Of a stretch of DNA of 58,818 nucleotides, positions 24,425 to 32,647 are shown piece after piece. The stretch is from NCBI GenBank assembly GCA_002423545.1, contig DIWP01000035.1:45257-104074 (forward strand), written 5' to 3'. The notes below the pieces were generated by a model. It made no database searches. It had not been told where the DNA came from and saw only the letters and a program-made list of their open reading frames with translations. The first letter of the stretch is position 1. Every line of letters starts with the position of its first letter. Origin of the DNA: Thermoleophilia bacterium UBA6103. Lineage in GTDB: Bacteria > Actinomycetota > Thermoleophilia > UBA2241. The translations under genes and the position numbers were made by a program.

Positions 24425-24976
24425 ATGGCTGCGCTTGTGATCGGTGTCGTCACGATCGGGTCGTGCTCTTCGCAGTCCGATCCCGCGCCGGCGACCATCA
24501 CCGAGGCGTATCGTTCCGCTCATCCGGGCGGCAATCTACCGGAAGACCTGAGCACCGTGGCCGCCGATCTGGCCGGGATCGCCCGCAGCCTGCGACAGGC
24601 GTTGCCGGAGGAGGTGCCGGTGATCCTGCCGGCCGAGCTGCCCGCCGGGTACGGAGTGGCGGCGCCGTTCGTAGCCGTCGGCAGCGGCGCAGTACTTCCC
24701 AATCCCGAGGTCTGGGAGCGCGGCTACCGGGTCGCGTTCACCGACGGCAGCAGCCTGGTCACGGTGGCCGTGAACCTCGACGATCCTCCAGATGCCCAGG
24801 CGACGACCGGTACGTCGCTCGACGTGGGCGGACGGCGCCTCCAGGCCGGCCGCGACGGGCAGATGGAGATCCTGACGACAGACGCGGCGGCCGACTGGCA
24901 GCTCGCCGTCATCGGCCTCGGGTCGTCATCGGAGTCGCTGAAGAGCTTCGCCGCCGGCCTGCGCGTCGTGCCGTGA
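24425..24976 (+). CDS. Putative lipoprotein, unknown function
   Basis: 183-residue protein starting with a hydrophobic segment that ends in a lipobox-like VTIGSC, so probably lipid-anchored at the outer face of the membrane. ATG 24425 has GGGGGA 5 nt upstream. A positively charged n-region (CRGLRRWG) is encoded just upstream of this ATG, so the true start could be GTG 24422 or even ATG 24314. The rest holds no motif I recognise; a beta-rich region with VAVNLDDPP and ASEDL-like helical N-terminus is visible. Stands alone, divergent from the M20 peptidase and ahead of ubiX. Confidence 0.65.
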   Translation: MAALVIGVVTIGSCSSQSDPAPATITEAYRSAHPGGNLPEDLSTVAADLAGIARSLRQALPEEVPVILPAELPAGYGVAAPFVAVGSGAVLPNPEVWERGYRVAFTDGSSLVTVAVNLDDPPDAQATTGTSLDVGGRRLQAGRDGQMEILTTDAAADWQLAVIGLGSSSESLKSFAAGLRVVP

Positions 24977-25013
24977 GGAACTCGACCGTGGCGATGGTAA
25001 GATGCCCTGCACG

Positions 25014-25616
25014 ATGACCCCTCCGCGATCCATCTTCCTCGGCATCACCGGCGCCAGCGGGGCGCCCTACGCTCTCGGTCTGGCGCGCGAGCTGGCGGCG
25101 CGGGACTGTGCGCTGCAGCTCTGCATCTCCGATGCGGGGGTGGGCGTGGTCGCGCACGAGCTGCGCCTGCCCGGCGATGACCGCGAATCTGTCACCGCCG
25201 CGTTCCTCTCGGCGGCCGGGGCTCAGGCGACGGTCTTCTCGCCGGCCGATTTCGCCGCACCACCGTCCAGCGGTTCGGCGTTCCCCGAGGCGGCGGTCGT
25301 CTGCCCGTGCTCGCTCTCGAGCGCCGCCGAGATCGCGCTCGGCACGTCACGCACGCTCATCCATCGGGCCGGCGCCGTGGCGATCAAGGAGCGCCGGCCG
25401 CTGGTCATCGTCCCGCGCGAGACGCCTCTCTCGGTCGTCCATCTGCGGCGGCTGCTCGAGCTCAGCGAGGCGGGCGCCTTCATCGTGCCTCCCATGCCCG
25501 GCTTCTACAACAGGCCGGAGAGCCTCCAGGACTGCATCGACTTCGTCGTCGGCAAGATACTCACCGTGCTCGGCTTTCCGCAGGACCTCTATCCTGCGTG
25601 GTCCGGGCTCGAGTAG
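25014..25616 (+). CDS. ubiX: Flavin prenyltransferase UbiX
   Basis: 200-residue UbiX/Pad1 enzyme that links dimethylallyl phosphate to FMN, making the prenyl-FMN cofactor of UbiD decarboxylases. FMN-binding GITGASGAPYALGLARELA at the N-terminus, CPCSLSSAAEIALG in the middle and the conserved RRPLVIVPRETPLS and PPMPGFYNRP blocks leave little doubt. ATG 25014 is preferred over ATG 25002 because the protein then starts at PPRSIFLGITG and because a TAAGAT -10 element overlaps 24998-25003. It heads the quinone operon, and also serves the UbiD at 12066. Confidence 0.93.
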   Translation: MTPPRSIFLGITGASGAPYALGLARELAARDCALQLCISDAGVGVVAHELRLPGDDRESVTAAFLSAAGAQATVFSPADFAAPPSSGSAFPEAAVVCPCSLSSAAEIALGTSRTLIHRAGAVAIKERRPLVIVPRETPLSVVHLRRLLELSEAGAFIVPPMPGFYNRPESLQDCIDFVVGKILTVLGFPQDLYPAWSGLE

Positions 25617-26386
25617 TGGACCACGACGAGGCGGCACGTCTGCGCAGTGAGCCGCTGCGGGTGGCGGCCATGTTCGGACGTATCGCCGCTCGCTACGATC
25701 TGATGAACACGCTGATGACGGCTGGCCTCGATCGCCGCTGGCGCCGTCTGGCAGCCGTTGAGGCCGATCTTGGCCCCGGCGATGGCGGGCTCGACATCTG
25801 CTGCGGCACCGGCGACCTGACGATCGAGCTGGCGCGGATGTACCCGCACAGCGCCGTCGTCGGCCTCGATCTCAGCGAGCCGATGCTGATCCGTGCCCGC
25901 CGTAAGGCCCTGCGGGCCGCCGTGGGCGCGGCAGACGATGACGGCCGGGTGCGCTTCGTGCGCGCCGACGCCCACGAGCCGCCGTTCCCCGACGCCGCCT
26001 TCGGCGCGATCACGGCGGCCTTCGGCATCCGCAATCTGCCCGACCTTCCACGGGCCTTCTCGGCGCTGTGGCGCGTGACGCGTCCCGGGGGCCGCCTTGT
26101 CTGTCTCGAGATCACCACGCCGCCGGCGGGCCCCGGCCGTCGCTTCCACGCCTTCTGGTTCGACCGTTGCGTGCCGCTGCTGGGACGTCTGATCGCCGGC
26201 GACGGGGCTGCCTACTCCTACCTGCCGGCCTCGGTGCGCGCCTTCCCCGACGCCGCCGGTCTGGCCGGGCTGCTGCACGAAGCCGGCTGGCGGAGCATCC
26301 GCTTCCGCCGACTCGGCATGGGCATCGTGGCCCTGCACGTGGCCGAGAAGCCCGCGTCCGGTCTCGCGGGCGGGGGAACGTCGTGA
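25616..26386 (+). CDS. menG: Demethylmenaquinone methyltransferase (UbiE/MenG)
   Basis: 256-residue class I SAM methyltransferase of the UbiE/MenG family that methylates demethylmenaquinone. N-terminal MFGRIAARYDLMNTLMTAGLDRRWR is the family signature (seen in parts), SAM motif I is LDICCGTGDLTIELA, followed by GLDLSEPML and FGIRNLPDLPRAF. The GTG start at 25616 overlaps the ubiX stop by one base; ATG 25670 is possible but would remove part of the conserved N-terminus. Coupled at its end to the prenyl synthase (GTGA). Acts at the membrane on lipid quinones. Confidence 0.9.
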   Translation: MDHDEAARLRSEPLRVAAMFGRIAARYDLMNTLMTAGLDRRWRRLAAVEADLGPGDGGLDICCGTGDLTIELARMYPHSAVVGLDLSEPMLIRARRKALRAAVGAADDDGRVRFVRADAHEPPFPDAAFGAITAAFGIRNLPDLPRAFSALWRVTRPGGRLVCLEITTPPAGPGRRFHAFWFDRCVPLLGRLIAGDGAAYSYLPASVRAFPDAAGLAGLLHEAGWRSIRFRRLGMGIVALHVAEKPASGLAGGGTS

Positions 26387-27366
26387 CGCGGCCGCCGGAC
26401 ATCCGCTGGGCCTCCCCGGCGCAGCGTCGCCGCTATGTGAGCGCCGTGCGCCGCGTCGAGCGTCGGCTCGAGTCCAGAGCAGGCGAGATGCCGGGGACCA
26501 TGGGTGCGGCGGCGGCGGCCACGCTACAGGCGGGCGGCAAGCGGCTGCGGCCGCTCCTCGTGCTGCTGTGCTGCAACGCCGCCCGACGCCTGCCGCCGCA
26601 CGCCACCCGGGCCGCCGCCGCCGTCGAGTTGCTCCACATGGCGACGCTCGTCCACGACGACGTGCTGGACGGCGCCGAGCTGCGACGCGGCCGAGCCACC
26701 GTGGTGAGCGAGTGGGGAGCGGCGGTCGCCACCTCAGTCGGCAACTACCTGTTCGCAGCTGCCTTCGCCGAGGTCGTCGAGGTGGCCGACGCGCGCGCCG
26801 TGGCCCGGCTCAGCAGCGTGGCCGCCGGCTTGTCCGAGGGTGAGCTGCTGCAGATGAACGAGGCGCACGAGGTCGATCTGACGCCGGCCGCCTACCTGCG
26901 CCGCTGCCGGCTCAAGACCGGCGGGCTGTTCGGCGTGTCGTGTGCGCTCGGGGCGCTCGTCTCCGGGTTGCCGGAGCACAGTGTCGTGGCGCTGGACGAG
27001 TATGGGTGCAGCCTGGGGGTCGCGTTCCAGATCTTCGATGACATACTGGACCTGTCCGGCGAGCCCGCGCGCACCGGCAAGCTGCCGGGCACGGACGTGC
27101 GCGACGGCACGGTCACGCTGCCGCTGATCTACGCCGTCGAGGAACACCCGGACCTGGCCGTTCGCCTGGCGGTCCGCGAAAAGGATGAGGAGCTGGTCGC
27201 CGACATCCTGCGGTGCGTGAGACGGAGCGGCGCGCCGGCGCGCGCCCGCGAGACGGCGCTGGGCTTCATCGCCGAGGCTCGCGGCCACCTCGATCGTTGT
27301 GGCGGTGAGGTCGAGGTCGATCTGCTGCGCCAGATCGCCGGGCGCGTGGTAGACAGGTACAGTTGA
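26383..27366 (+). CDS. Polyprenyl (hepta/octaprenyl) diphosphate synthase
   Basis: 327-residue trans-prenyltransferase with the two aspartate-rich motifs DDVLD (after LVHDD) and DDILD (after FQIFDD), and GGKRLRPLLVLL near residue 44. Makes the side chain of menaquinone. GTG 26383 overlaps the methyltransferase stop. Chain length is not readable with confidence. Placement between menG and mqnE supports its role in menaquinone rather than in general isoprenoid synthesis. Confidence 0.9.
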   Translation: MTRPPDIRWASPAQRRRYVSAVRRVERRLESRAGEMPGTMGAAAAATLQAGGKRLRPLLVLLCCNAARRLPPHATRAAAAVELLHMATLVHDDVLDGAELRRGRATVVSEWGAAVATSVGNYLFAAAFAEVVEVADARAVARLSSVAAGLSEGELLQMNEAHEVDLTPAAYLRRCRLKTGGLFGVSCALGALVSGLPEHSVVALDEYGCSLGVAFQIFDDILDLSGEPARTGKLPGTDVRDGTVTLPLIYAVEEHPDLAVRLAVREKDEELVADILRCVRRSGAPARARETALGFIAEARGHLDRCGGEVEVDLLRQIAGRVVDRYS

Positions 27367-27450
27367 GTGCGGCGGCCGCCGACGCCGATCGCGGCCACGG
27401 CGGCCTGATCGGTGTCGGTCCGCGTGCAGAGAGAGGCTGAGAGACGATAC

Positions 27451-28563
27451 ATGGACGAGACGACGACAGGACGGCTGGCCGAGCGGGCGGGGCTCGCCGG
27501 CGTCTGGGAGAAGGTGCGGGTGGACGAGCGTCTCTCGGAGGCCGACGCGCTGGCTCTCGTCGGCTCACGCGACCTGCTCGCCGTGGGCGCCATGGCCGAT
27601 CACGCGCGGCGCCGGCAGGTCGGCGACGACGCGTACTTCATCTGCAACCGCCACATCAACCACACCAACGTCTGCAAGAACCGCTGTCTCTTCTGCGCCT
27701 TCAGCAAGCAGGACGGCGACGTCGACGCGTTCACGCTGTCGGTCGACGAGGTGATCGAGAAAGCGCGCCGGTCGCTCACCGGCGGCGTCACCGAGATCCA
27801 CATCGTCGGCGGCGAGCACCCCGACCTGCCCTACGACTACTACCTCGACATGCTGCGCGGGCTGCGCGAGCTGGCTCCGGACGTCCACATCCAGGCATTC
27901 ACGGCCAGCGAGGTCGTCTATCTGTCAAACCTCGCCGGCAAGCCGGTCGACGAGGTCCTCGCCGAGCTCAAGGCGGCCGGCCTCGGCTCGTTGCCGGGCG
28001 GCGGCGCCGAGGTCTTCAGCGGCCGCGTCCGCGACCTCGTCTGTGCCCGCAAGATCAGCGGCGAGCGCTGGCTCGACGTCATGCGCAGCGCCCACCGGCT
28101 CGGTCTCAAGTCCAACGCCACCATGCTCTACGGTCACGTGGAGACGCAGGCGGAGATCGTCGACCATCTGCTGCGTCTGCGCGAGCTGCAGGACGAGACC
28201 GGCGGCTTCAACTCGTTCATCCCGCTGTCGTTCCAGCCGGCGAACACGCAGCTCGCCGATCTGCCGGGGCCCACCGGCTACGACGACCTGCTGATGCTGG
28301 CCGTCGGTCGTCTGGTACTGGACAGCTTCCGCCACATCAAGGCGTTCTGGATCAACGTGGGCCTCAAGCTGGCCCAGGTCTCTCTGGCGTTCGGCGTCGA
28401 CGACCTCGACGGCACCGTCGTCGAGGAGAAGATCAGCCACGCCGCCGGCGTCGGCACCGAGCAGTCGATCCCGCGCGACGAGCTCATCCGGGTCATCCGC
28501 AACGCCGGGCGCGTGCCGGTGGAGCGCGACACGCTCTACAACGTCGTGCACCGCTACGACTGA
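27451..28563 (+). CDS. mqnE: Aminofutalosine synthase MqnE
   Basis: 370-residue radical SAM enzyme of the futalosine menaquinone pathway. Cluster motif CKNRCLFC follows INHTNV at about residue 75, matching MqnE rather than MqnC; further conserved parts are VGGEHPDLPYDYYLDM, LPGGGAEVF and the C-terminal GRVPVERDTLYNVV. Combines the product of MqnA with SAM to form aminofutalosine. ATG 27451 is chosen over the GTG at 27412 for spacing to GAGAGG. MqnA follows after a 132-nt gap. Confidence 0.92.
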   Translation: MDETTTGRLAERAGLAGVWEKVRVDERLSEADALALVGSRDLLAVGAMADHARRRQVGDDAYFICNRHINHTNVCKNRCLFCAFSKQDGDVDAFTLSVDEVIEKARRSLTGGVTEIHIVGGEHPDLPYDYYLDMLRGLRELAPDVHIQAFTASEVVYLSNLAGKPVDEVLAELKAAGLGSLPGGGAEVFSGRVRDLVCARKISGERWLDVMRSAHRLGLKSNATMLYGHVETQAEIVDHLLRLRELQDETGGFNSFIPLSFQPANTQLADLPGPTGYDDLLMLAVGRLVLDSFRHIKAFWINVGLKLAQVSLAFGVDDLDGTVVEEKISHAAGVGTEQSIPRDELIRVIRNAGRVPVERDTLYNVVHRYD

Positions 28564-28695
28564 CGGCTCCCAGGGCTGTGCCATGATGCCTGCCACGGCG
28601 ATCCTCAACAGCTCTTCAGGGTGTTCCGGCACCGGGTGCGACCCCGCGGGCGACCTCGCCGGCACGGTGTGTCGGTCTGCGCCGGGGCGTTGACG

Positions 28696-29580
28696 ATGGG
28701 CGTCGCCGGGCCGCGGGTCGGCCGCATCGACTTCGTCAACTGCTTCCCGCTCTACCTGCACTTCGAGGACGAGCTGCGTCGACGGGGCTTCGCCGCCGAG
28801 GTCGTCGACGGCTCGCCGGCGCAGCTCAACCGCCTGCTCGTGGCCGGCGAGATCGACGTCGCCCTGCCCTCGTCGATCGAGTATGCGCGTCACGCCGACG
28901 TGCTGACGCTGATCGACGGCCCGGCGATCGGGTCCGTAGGGGCGGTCGACTCCGTGCAGCTCTTCTCCCGGGTGCCGGTCGAGCAGGTGGCCGAGGTGGC
29001 GCTCACGGAGAAGAGCGCCACGTCGGTCACCCTGCTGCGCGTACTCTTCCGGGAGTGGGGTCTGTCGCCAAGGCTGGCGCCGCGCCTCGAGTCGCTGGCC
29101 GACACCCTGACCGCCTTCGATGGTCTGCTGCTGATCGGCGACGAGGCGCTGCATCTGCTGCGGGCCGGCGTCTGTCCGCACCATCTCGACCTCGGCGAGG
29201 CGTGGTACAGGGTCACCGGGCTGCCGATGGTCTACGCCGTCTGCGCCGTGCGTCGCGCCTTTGTGGCCGATCATCCGGCGGCCGCGGCCGCCATCGGTGA
29301 GGCTCTCATGGCCTCGCGCGACCGCTGCGCCGCCGACCCGCAGGCCACGGCGGCTGCCGGGGCGCTCATCTACGACTTCAGCCAGGCGTTCCTGGAGCGG
29401 TACTTCGACCGTCTGCGCTACGGCTTCACCGAGGCTCATCGCCGCGGCCTCGACGAGTTCTACAGACGGGCGGCGGCCATCGGCGAGCTCGACGCGGCGC
29501 CACCGCCGGTGAGCTCGCAGGACGATGACGATCGGCCCACTGGCCGGCTACGGCGGTCCTCCGCTCCGGGGGCGTCGTGA
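28696..29580 (+). CDS. mqnA: Chorismate dehydratase MqnA
   Basis: 294-residue periplasmic-binding-protein-like fold; first enzyme of the futalosine route, making 3-enolpyruvylbenzoate from chorismate. The N-terminal RIDFVNCFPLYLHFE and LPSSIEYARHADV blocks are typical, as are SATSVTLLRVLF and LGEAWYRVTGLPMVYAV. ATG 28696 is used; the open frame extends upstream in arginine-rich, non-conserved sequence. Its last codons overlap mqnC (GTGA). The C-terminal 30 residues are acidic/Pro-Ser rich and not conserved. Confidence 0.92.
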   Translation: MGVAGPRVGRIDFVNCFPLYLHFEDELRRRGFAAEVVDGSPAQLNRLLVAGEIDVALPSSIEYARHADVLTLIDGPAIGSVGAVDSVQLFSRVPVEQVAEVALTEKSATSVTLLRVLFREWGLSPRLAPRLESLADTLTAFDGLLLIGDEALHLLRAGVCPHHLDLGEAWYRVTGLPMVYAVCAVRRAFVADHPAAAAAIGEALMASRDRCAADPQATAAAGALIYDFSQAFLERYFDRLRYGFTEAHRRGLDEFYRRAAAIGELDAAPPPVSSQDDDDRPTGRLRRSSAPGAS

Positions 29581-30656
29581 TGCCCGGCCACGACGCCGCC
29601 GAAGCGCCGCCCGGGATGCCGTCCGGACGTCTGAGCGATGACGAGGCGCTGGCCCTGCTCGAGGGTGCCGACCTGCTCGAGCTGGGGGCGCGAGCCGACG
29701 CGGTGCGGCGCGCCCTCCATCCCGGCGATGCGGTGACGTTCATCGTCGACCGCAACATCAACTACACCAACGTCTGCGTGTCCGGCTGCCGCTTCTGCGC
29801 GTTCTATCGAGCGCCCGGCGACCCCGAGGCCTATGTCCTCTCCGAGGCGGAGATCCATGCCAAGGTCGCCGAGACGCTGGCCCTGGGCGGCACCGCCGTC
29901 ATGATGCAGGGCGGCCTTCACCCCGACCTCGACATCACCTGGTACGAACGGCTGCTGCGCGGCATCAAGGAGCGCTTCACGGTCCACATCCACTCGCTCT
30001 CGCCGCCCGAGGTGGCGCACATCGCCGCCGTGAGCGGCCTGAGCGTCGAGGCGACATTGCGCCGTCTGCACGCCGCCGGCCTCGATTCGCTGCCCGGCGG
30101 CGGCGCCGAGGTGCTCGTCGACAGGGTCCGCCGGGCGGTCAGCCCGCACAAGATCAGCGCCGCGGGATGGCTGGATGTGATGCGCACGGCGCACCGGCTC
30201 GGTCTGCCGGGGACGGCGACGATGATGTTCGGCTCGCGCGACACCGCGGCCGAGCGGGTCGCCCACCTCCACGCCGTGCGCGATCTGCAGGACGAGACCG
30301 GCGGCTTCACGGCCTTCATCGCCTGGACCTTCCAGGCCGGCAATACGGATCTGGAGCGCGGTCATCTGCCGGCGACCGGCCAGGACTACCTGCGTCTGCT
30401 GGCCGTCGCACGCCTCTATCTCGACACCATCCGCAACGTCCAGGCCTCGTGGGTCACGCAGGGCCTCAGGCTCGGTCAGGTGTCCCTGGCGTTCGGGGCC
30501 AACGACATGGGGTCGACGATGATCGAGGAGAACGTGGTCCGGGCCGCCGGCGTGAGCCATCGCATCACCGTCGACGAGATGGTCGCCCTCATCCGCGCCG
30601 CCGGACGCACGCCGGTGCAGCGCGACACGCTCTACCGCGAGGTCAGGCGCTTCTGA
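29577..30656 (+). CDS. mqnC: Cyclic dehypoxanthinyl futalosine synthase MqnC
   Basis: 359-residue radical SAM enzyme. The motif INYTNVCVSGCRFCAFYR (cluster cysteines CVSGCRFC) is the MqnC form; GGLHPDLDITWYERLL, SLPGGGAEVL and GRTPVQRDTLY confirm the family. It cyclises dehypoxanthine futalosine. GTG 29577 overlaps mqnA, so both are made together; ATG 29580 is the alternative. MqnB and MqnD are not in the window, but an MTAP-like phosphorylase at 47020 could act on an aminofutalosine-type nucleoside. Confidence 0.93.
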   Translation: MMPGHDAAEAPPGMPSGRLSDDEALALLEGADLLELGARADAVRRALHPGDAVTFIVDRNINYTNVCVSGCRFCAFYRAPGDPEAYVLSEAEIHAKVAETLALGGTAVMMQGGLHPDLDITWYERLLRGIKERFTVHIHSLSPPEVAHIAAVSGLSVEATLRRLHAAGLDSLPGGGAEVLVDRVRRAVSPHKISAAGWLDVMRTAHRLGLPGTATMMFGSRDTAAERVAHLHAVRDLQDETGGFTAFIAWTFQAGNTDLERGHLPATGQDYLRLLAVARLYLDTIRNVQASWVTQGLRLGQVSLAFGANDMGSTMIEENVVRAAGVSHRITVDEMVALIRAAGRTPVQRDTLYREVRRF

Positions 30657-30773
30657 GCCCGCGTGGCCGTGAGGCCGGGTGCGGCGGTGCGGCCTCCGGA
30701 TCACGCCGCCCTCGAGGACCCGGCGCCCGCACTCCAAGCCCGCGAGTCAGGCCTCCTTCCGCCACTCGACGAC

Positions 30774-30798
30774 GCGCCGTGCCCTGTGGGCACGGCGC
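30774..30798 (+). terminator. Hairpin after mqnC
   Basis: A perfect 11-bp stem (GCGCCGTGCCC at 30774-30784 with 30788-30798) and a 3-nt loop in the 167-nt gap between mqnC and the stress-protein gene. It probably ends the menaquinone operon. Its right arm touches the region where the next -35 element would lie, so read-through and initiation may interfere. Confidence 0.6.
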
Positions 30799-30809
30799 GG
30801 CTCGTGGGA

Positions 30810-30815
30810 TATGCT
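30810..30815 (+). promoter_or_regulatory. -10 element of universal stress protein gene
   Basis: TATGCT ends 8 nt before the ATG at 30824, and no Shine-Dalgarno is present, again suggesting a leaderless transcript. The -35 region (TGGGCA at 30787-30792) is a poor match and lies inside the hairpin. Confidence 0.4.
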
Positions 30816-30823
30816 CTGCGGCG

Positions 30824-31291
30824 ATGAGTCACGCGATCATCCTTGGCTATGACGGCTCCGGCTGCGCCGACGGCGCGCTGGCGGCGGCTGCCGCCGAGGC
30901 GGCCCGCACCCCGGGCGCCATGGTCGTGGTGGTGCACTGCTATGAAGTGCCGGGACCTTACCCGACACCGGTGGGCCTCGAGCCGCCTCCCTACCTCGGT
31001 ACCTGGACCGACGACCAGCATCAGGCGGTCGCCGACGCGGCCGGGGGCATCACCGAACAGGCCGTGGCGCGCCTCCAGGAGCTCGGCGTGGCCGCCGAAG
31101 GCGTCACCGCCGAAGGGCGGGCCTCGGAAGCGCTCATCCGCGAGGCCGCCGAGCGCGACGCCGTCATGATCGTGGTCGGCACTCACGGCGAAGGCATGCT
31201 GGCCGGCGCCCTGCTGGGCTCCACCGCGTACCGGCTTGTCCATCGCAGCCCGGTACCGGTCCTGATCGTCCCGCCGGCCGACCACTGCTGA
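30824..31291 (+). CDS. Universal stress protein (UspA family)
   Basis: 155-residue single UspA domain. The N-terminal IILGYDGSGCADGAL and the C-terminal ATP-binding GTHGEGMLAGALLGSTAYRLVHRSPVPVLIV (G-2x-G-9x-G-S/T pattern, here GTHGEG...GST) show that it belongs to the ATP-binding branch. ATG 30824. Cytosolic. Stand-alone gene with its own promoter. Confidence 0.92.
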   Translation: MSHAIILGYDGSGCADGALAAAAAEAARTPGAMVVVVHCYEVPGPYPTPVGLEPPPYLGTWTDDQHQAVADAAGGITEQAVARLQELGVAAEGVTAEGRASEALIREAAERDAVMIVVGTHGEGMLAGALLGSTAYRLVHRSPVPVLIVPPADHC

Positions 31292-31359
31292 GCACATTCG
31301 GTCGCCGCTGAGGCCGACCGGCTGCCGGCGTCCAGACCGATGTCGTCGGAGGAGGGGAC

Positions 31360-32631
31360 GTGAAGGAGCAGGTCCTGTGGTCGATCGACGCCGACTCGAT
31401 GCCGCCTCTGGAAGCACCCCACGCCCTGCCGGACCACGTCGATGTGGCCGTGATCGGTGGCGGTCTCACCGGCCTGTCGGCGGCCCTCAGCCTGGCCCGC
31501 GGCGGCGCTTCGGTGGCTCTGTTCGAGCGCGAGACCATCGGCTGGGGCGCCAGTGGGCGCAACGGCGGTCAGGTCTCGGTCGGCGCCAAGCGGCGGCCGG
31601 AGTCCTGGGTGCGCGAGTACGGCCACGAGATGGCGGTCGCCCTGTGGTCGGCCTCCGTCGGATCGGTCGCGCACGTGGAGTCGCTGATCGAGCGTGAGGG
31701 CATCGACTGCCACTACCGGCGGGCCGGCCTTCTGGCGGTCGCCTGGCGGCCCGAGCACTTCGGCCATCAGGCCGCGCATCAGAAGTACATGGCCGACACC
31801 TTCGGCTACCACCTCGAACTGATCCCGCCGCTGAGTCTGGCCGCAGAGATCGGCAGCGACGGCTATCACGGGGCGCTCCTCGACGAGTTCGCCGGTTCGC
31901 TGGATCCATACCGCTTCACGCGCGGCGTGGCGGCGGCGGCGCAGCGGGCGGGCGCCGCTCTCTTCGAGGGCACGGAGGTGACGGCGCTCACCCGTATCGG
32001 CAGCGACCACCAGGTCGTGACCGGCCGCGGCACGGTGAGAGCAGCCGAGGTGCTGGTGGCGACCAACGGCTACACCGGTCCGGTCACGCCGTGGCTGCAA
32101 CGGCGGCTGGTTCCCGTGGGCAGCCACATCATCGCCACCGAGCCGCTGGGTCGGGAGCTGGCGGAGAGCTGTCTGCCGCGGCGGCGCGTCGTCTACGACA
32201 CCAAGAAGACGCTGTTCTACTTCACGCTCTCGGCCGACGACCGCATGGTCTTCGGCGGACGCGCGTCGTGGACGCAGGTCGACGCCCAGCGCAGCGGCGC
32301 GATCATGCACCGCCACATGGTCCGTCTCTTTCCCCAGCTCGCCATGGCGCGGATCGAGTACACGTGGACCGGCAACGTGTGCTTCACGCGCGACTTCGAC
32401 CCCCACATCGGCTACCGCGACGGCTACCACTTCTGCGCCGGCTACTGTGGCCACGGGGTGGCGCTGGCGACGTACCTGGGGGCGCTCGTCGCCGGCCGCC
32501 TGCGCGGCGACGGCGCCGACAGCCCGTTCTTCCATCTCAAGGACCCGCCACCGATCCCGCTCTACGATGGACGACCGTGGTTCCTGCCGCTGGCCGGCGG
32601 CTTCTACCGGGCTCACGACCTGCTGAAGTGA
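31360..32631 (+). CDS. FAD-dependent amine/amino-acid oxidoreductase (DAO family)
   Basis: 423-residue flavoprotein similar to gamma-glutamylputrescine oxidase and sarcosine/glycine oxidases. The dinucleotide-binding motif is VAVIGGGLTGLSAALSLARGG at about residue 29, followed by GWGASGRNGGQVS, which is the DAO/PuuB signature. The C-terminal FAD contact is FCAGYCGHGVALATYLG. GTG 31360 has GGAGGAGGGGA upstream. No aminobutyraldehyde or polyamine genes are adjacent, so the substrate (secondary amine or N-methyl amino acid) is open. Confidence 0.88.
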   Translation: MKEQVLWSIDADSMPPLEAPHALPDHVDVAVIGGGLTGLSAALSLARGGASVALFERETIGWGASGRNGGQVSVGAKRRPESWVREYGHEMAVALWSASVGSVAHVESLIEREGIDCHYRRAGLLAVAWRPEHFGHQAAHQKYMADTFGYHLELIPPLSLAAEIGSDGYHGALLDEFAGSLDPYRFTRGVAAAAQRAGAALFEGTEVTALTRIGSDHQVVTGRGTVRAAEVLVATNGYTGPVTPWLQRRLVPVGSHIIATEPLGRELAESCLPRRRVVYDTKKTLFYFTLSADDRMVFGGRASWTQVDAQRSGAIMHRHMVRLFPQLAMARIEYTWTGNVCFTRDFDPHIGYRDGYHFCAGYCGHGVALATYLGALVAGRLRGDGADSPFFHLKDPPPIPLYDGRPWFLPLAGGFYRAHDLLK

Positions 32632-32647
32632 TCTCGACAGCCCCCGC

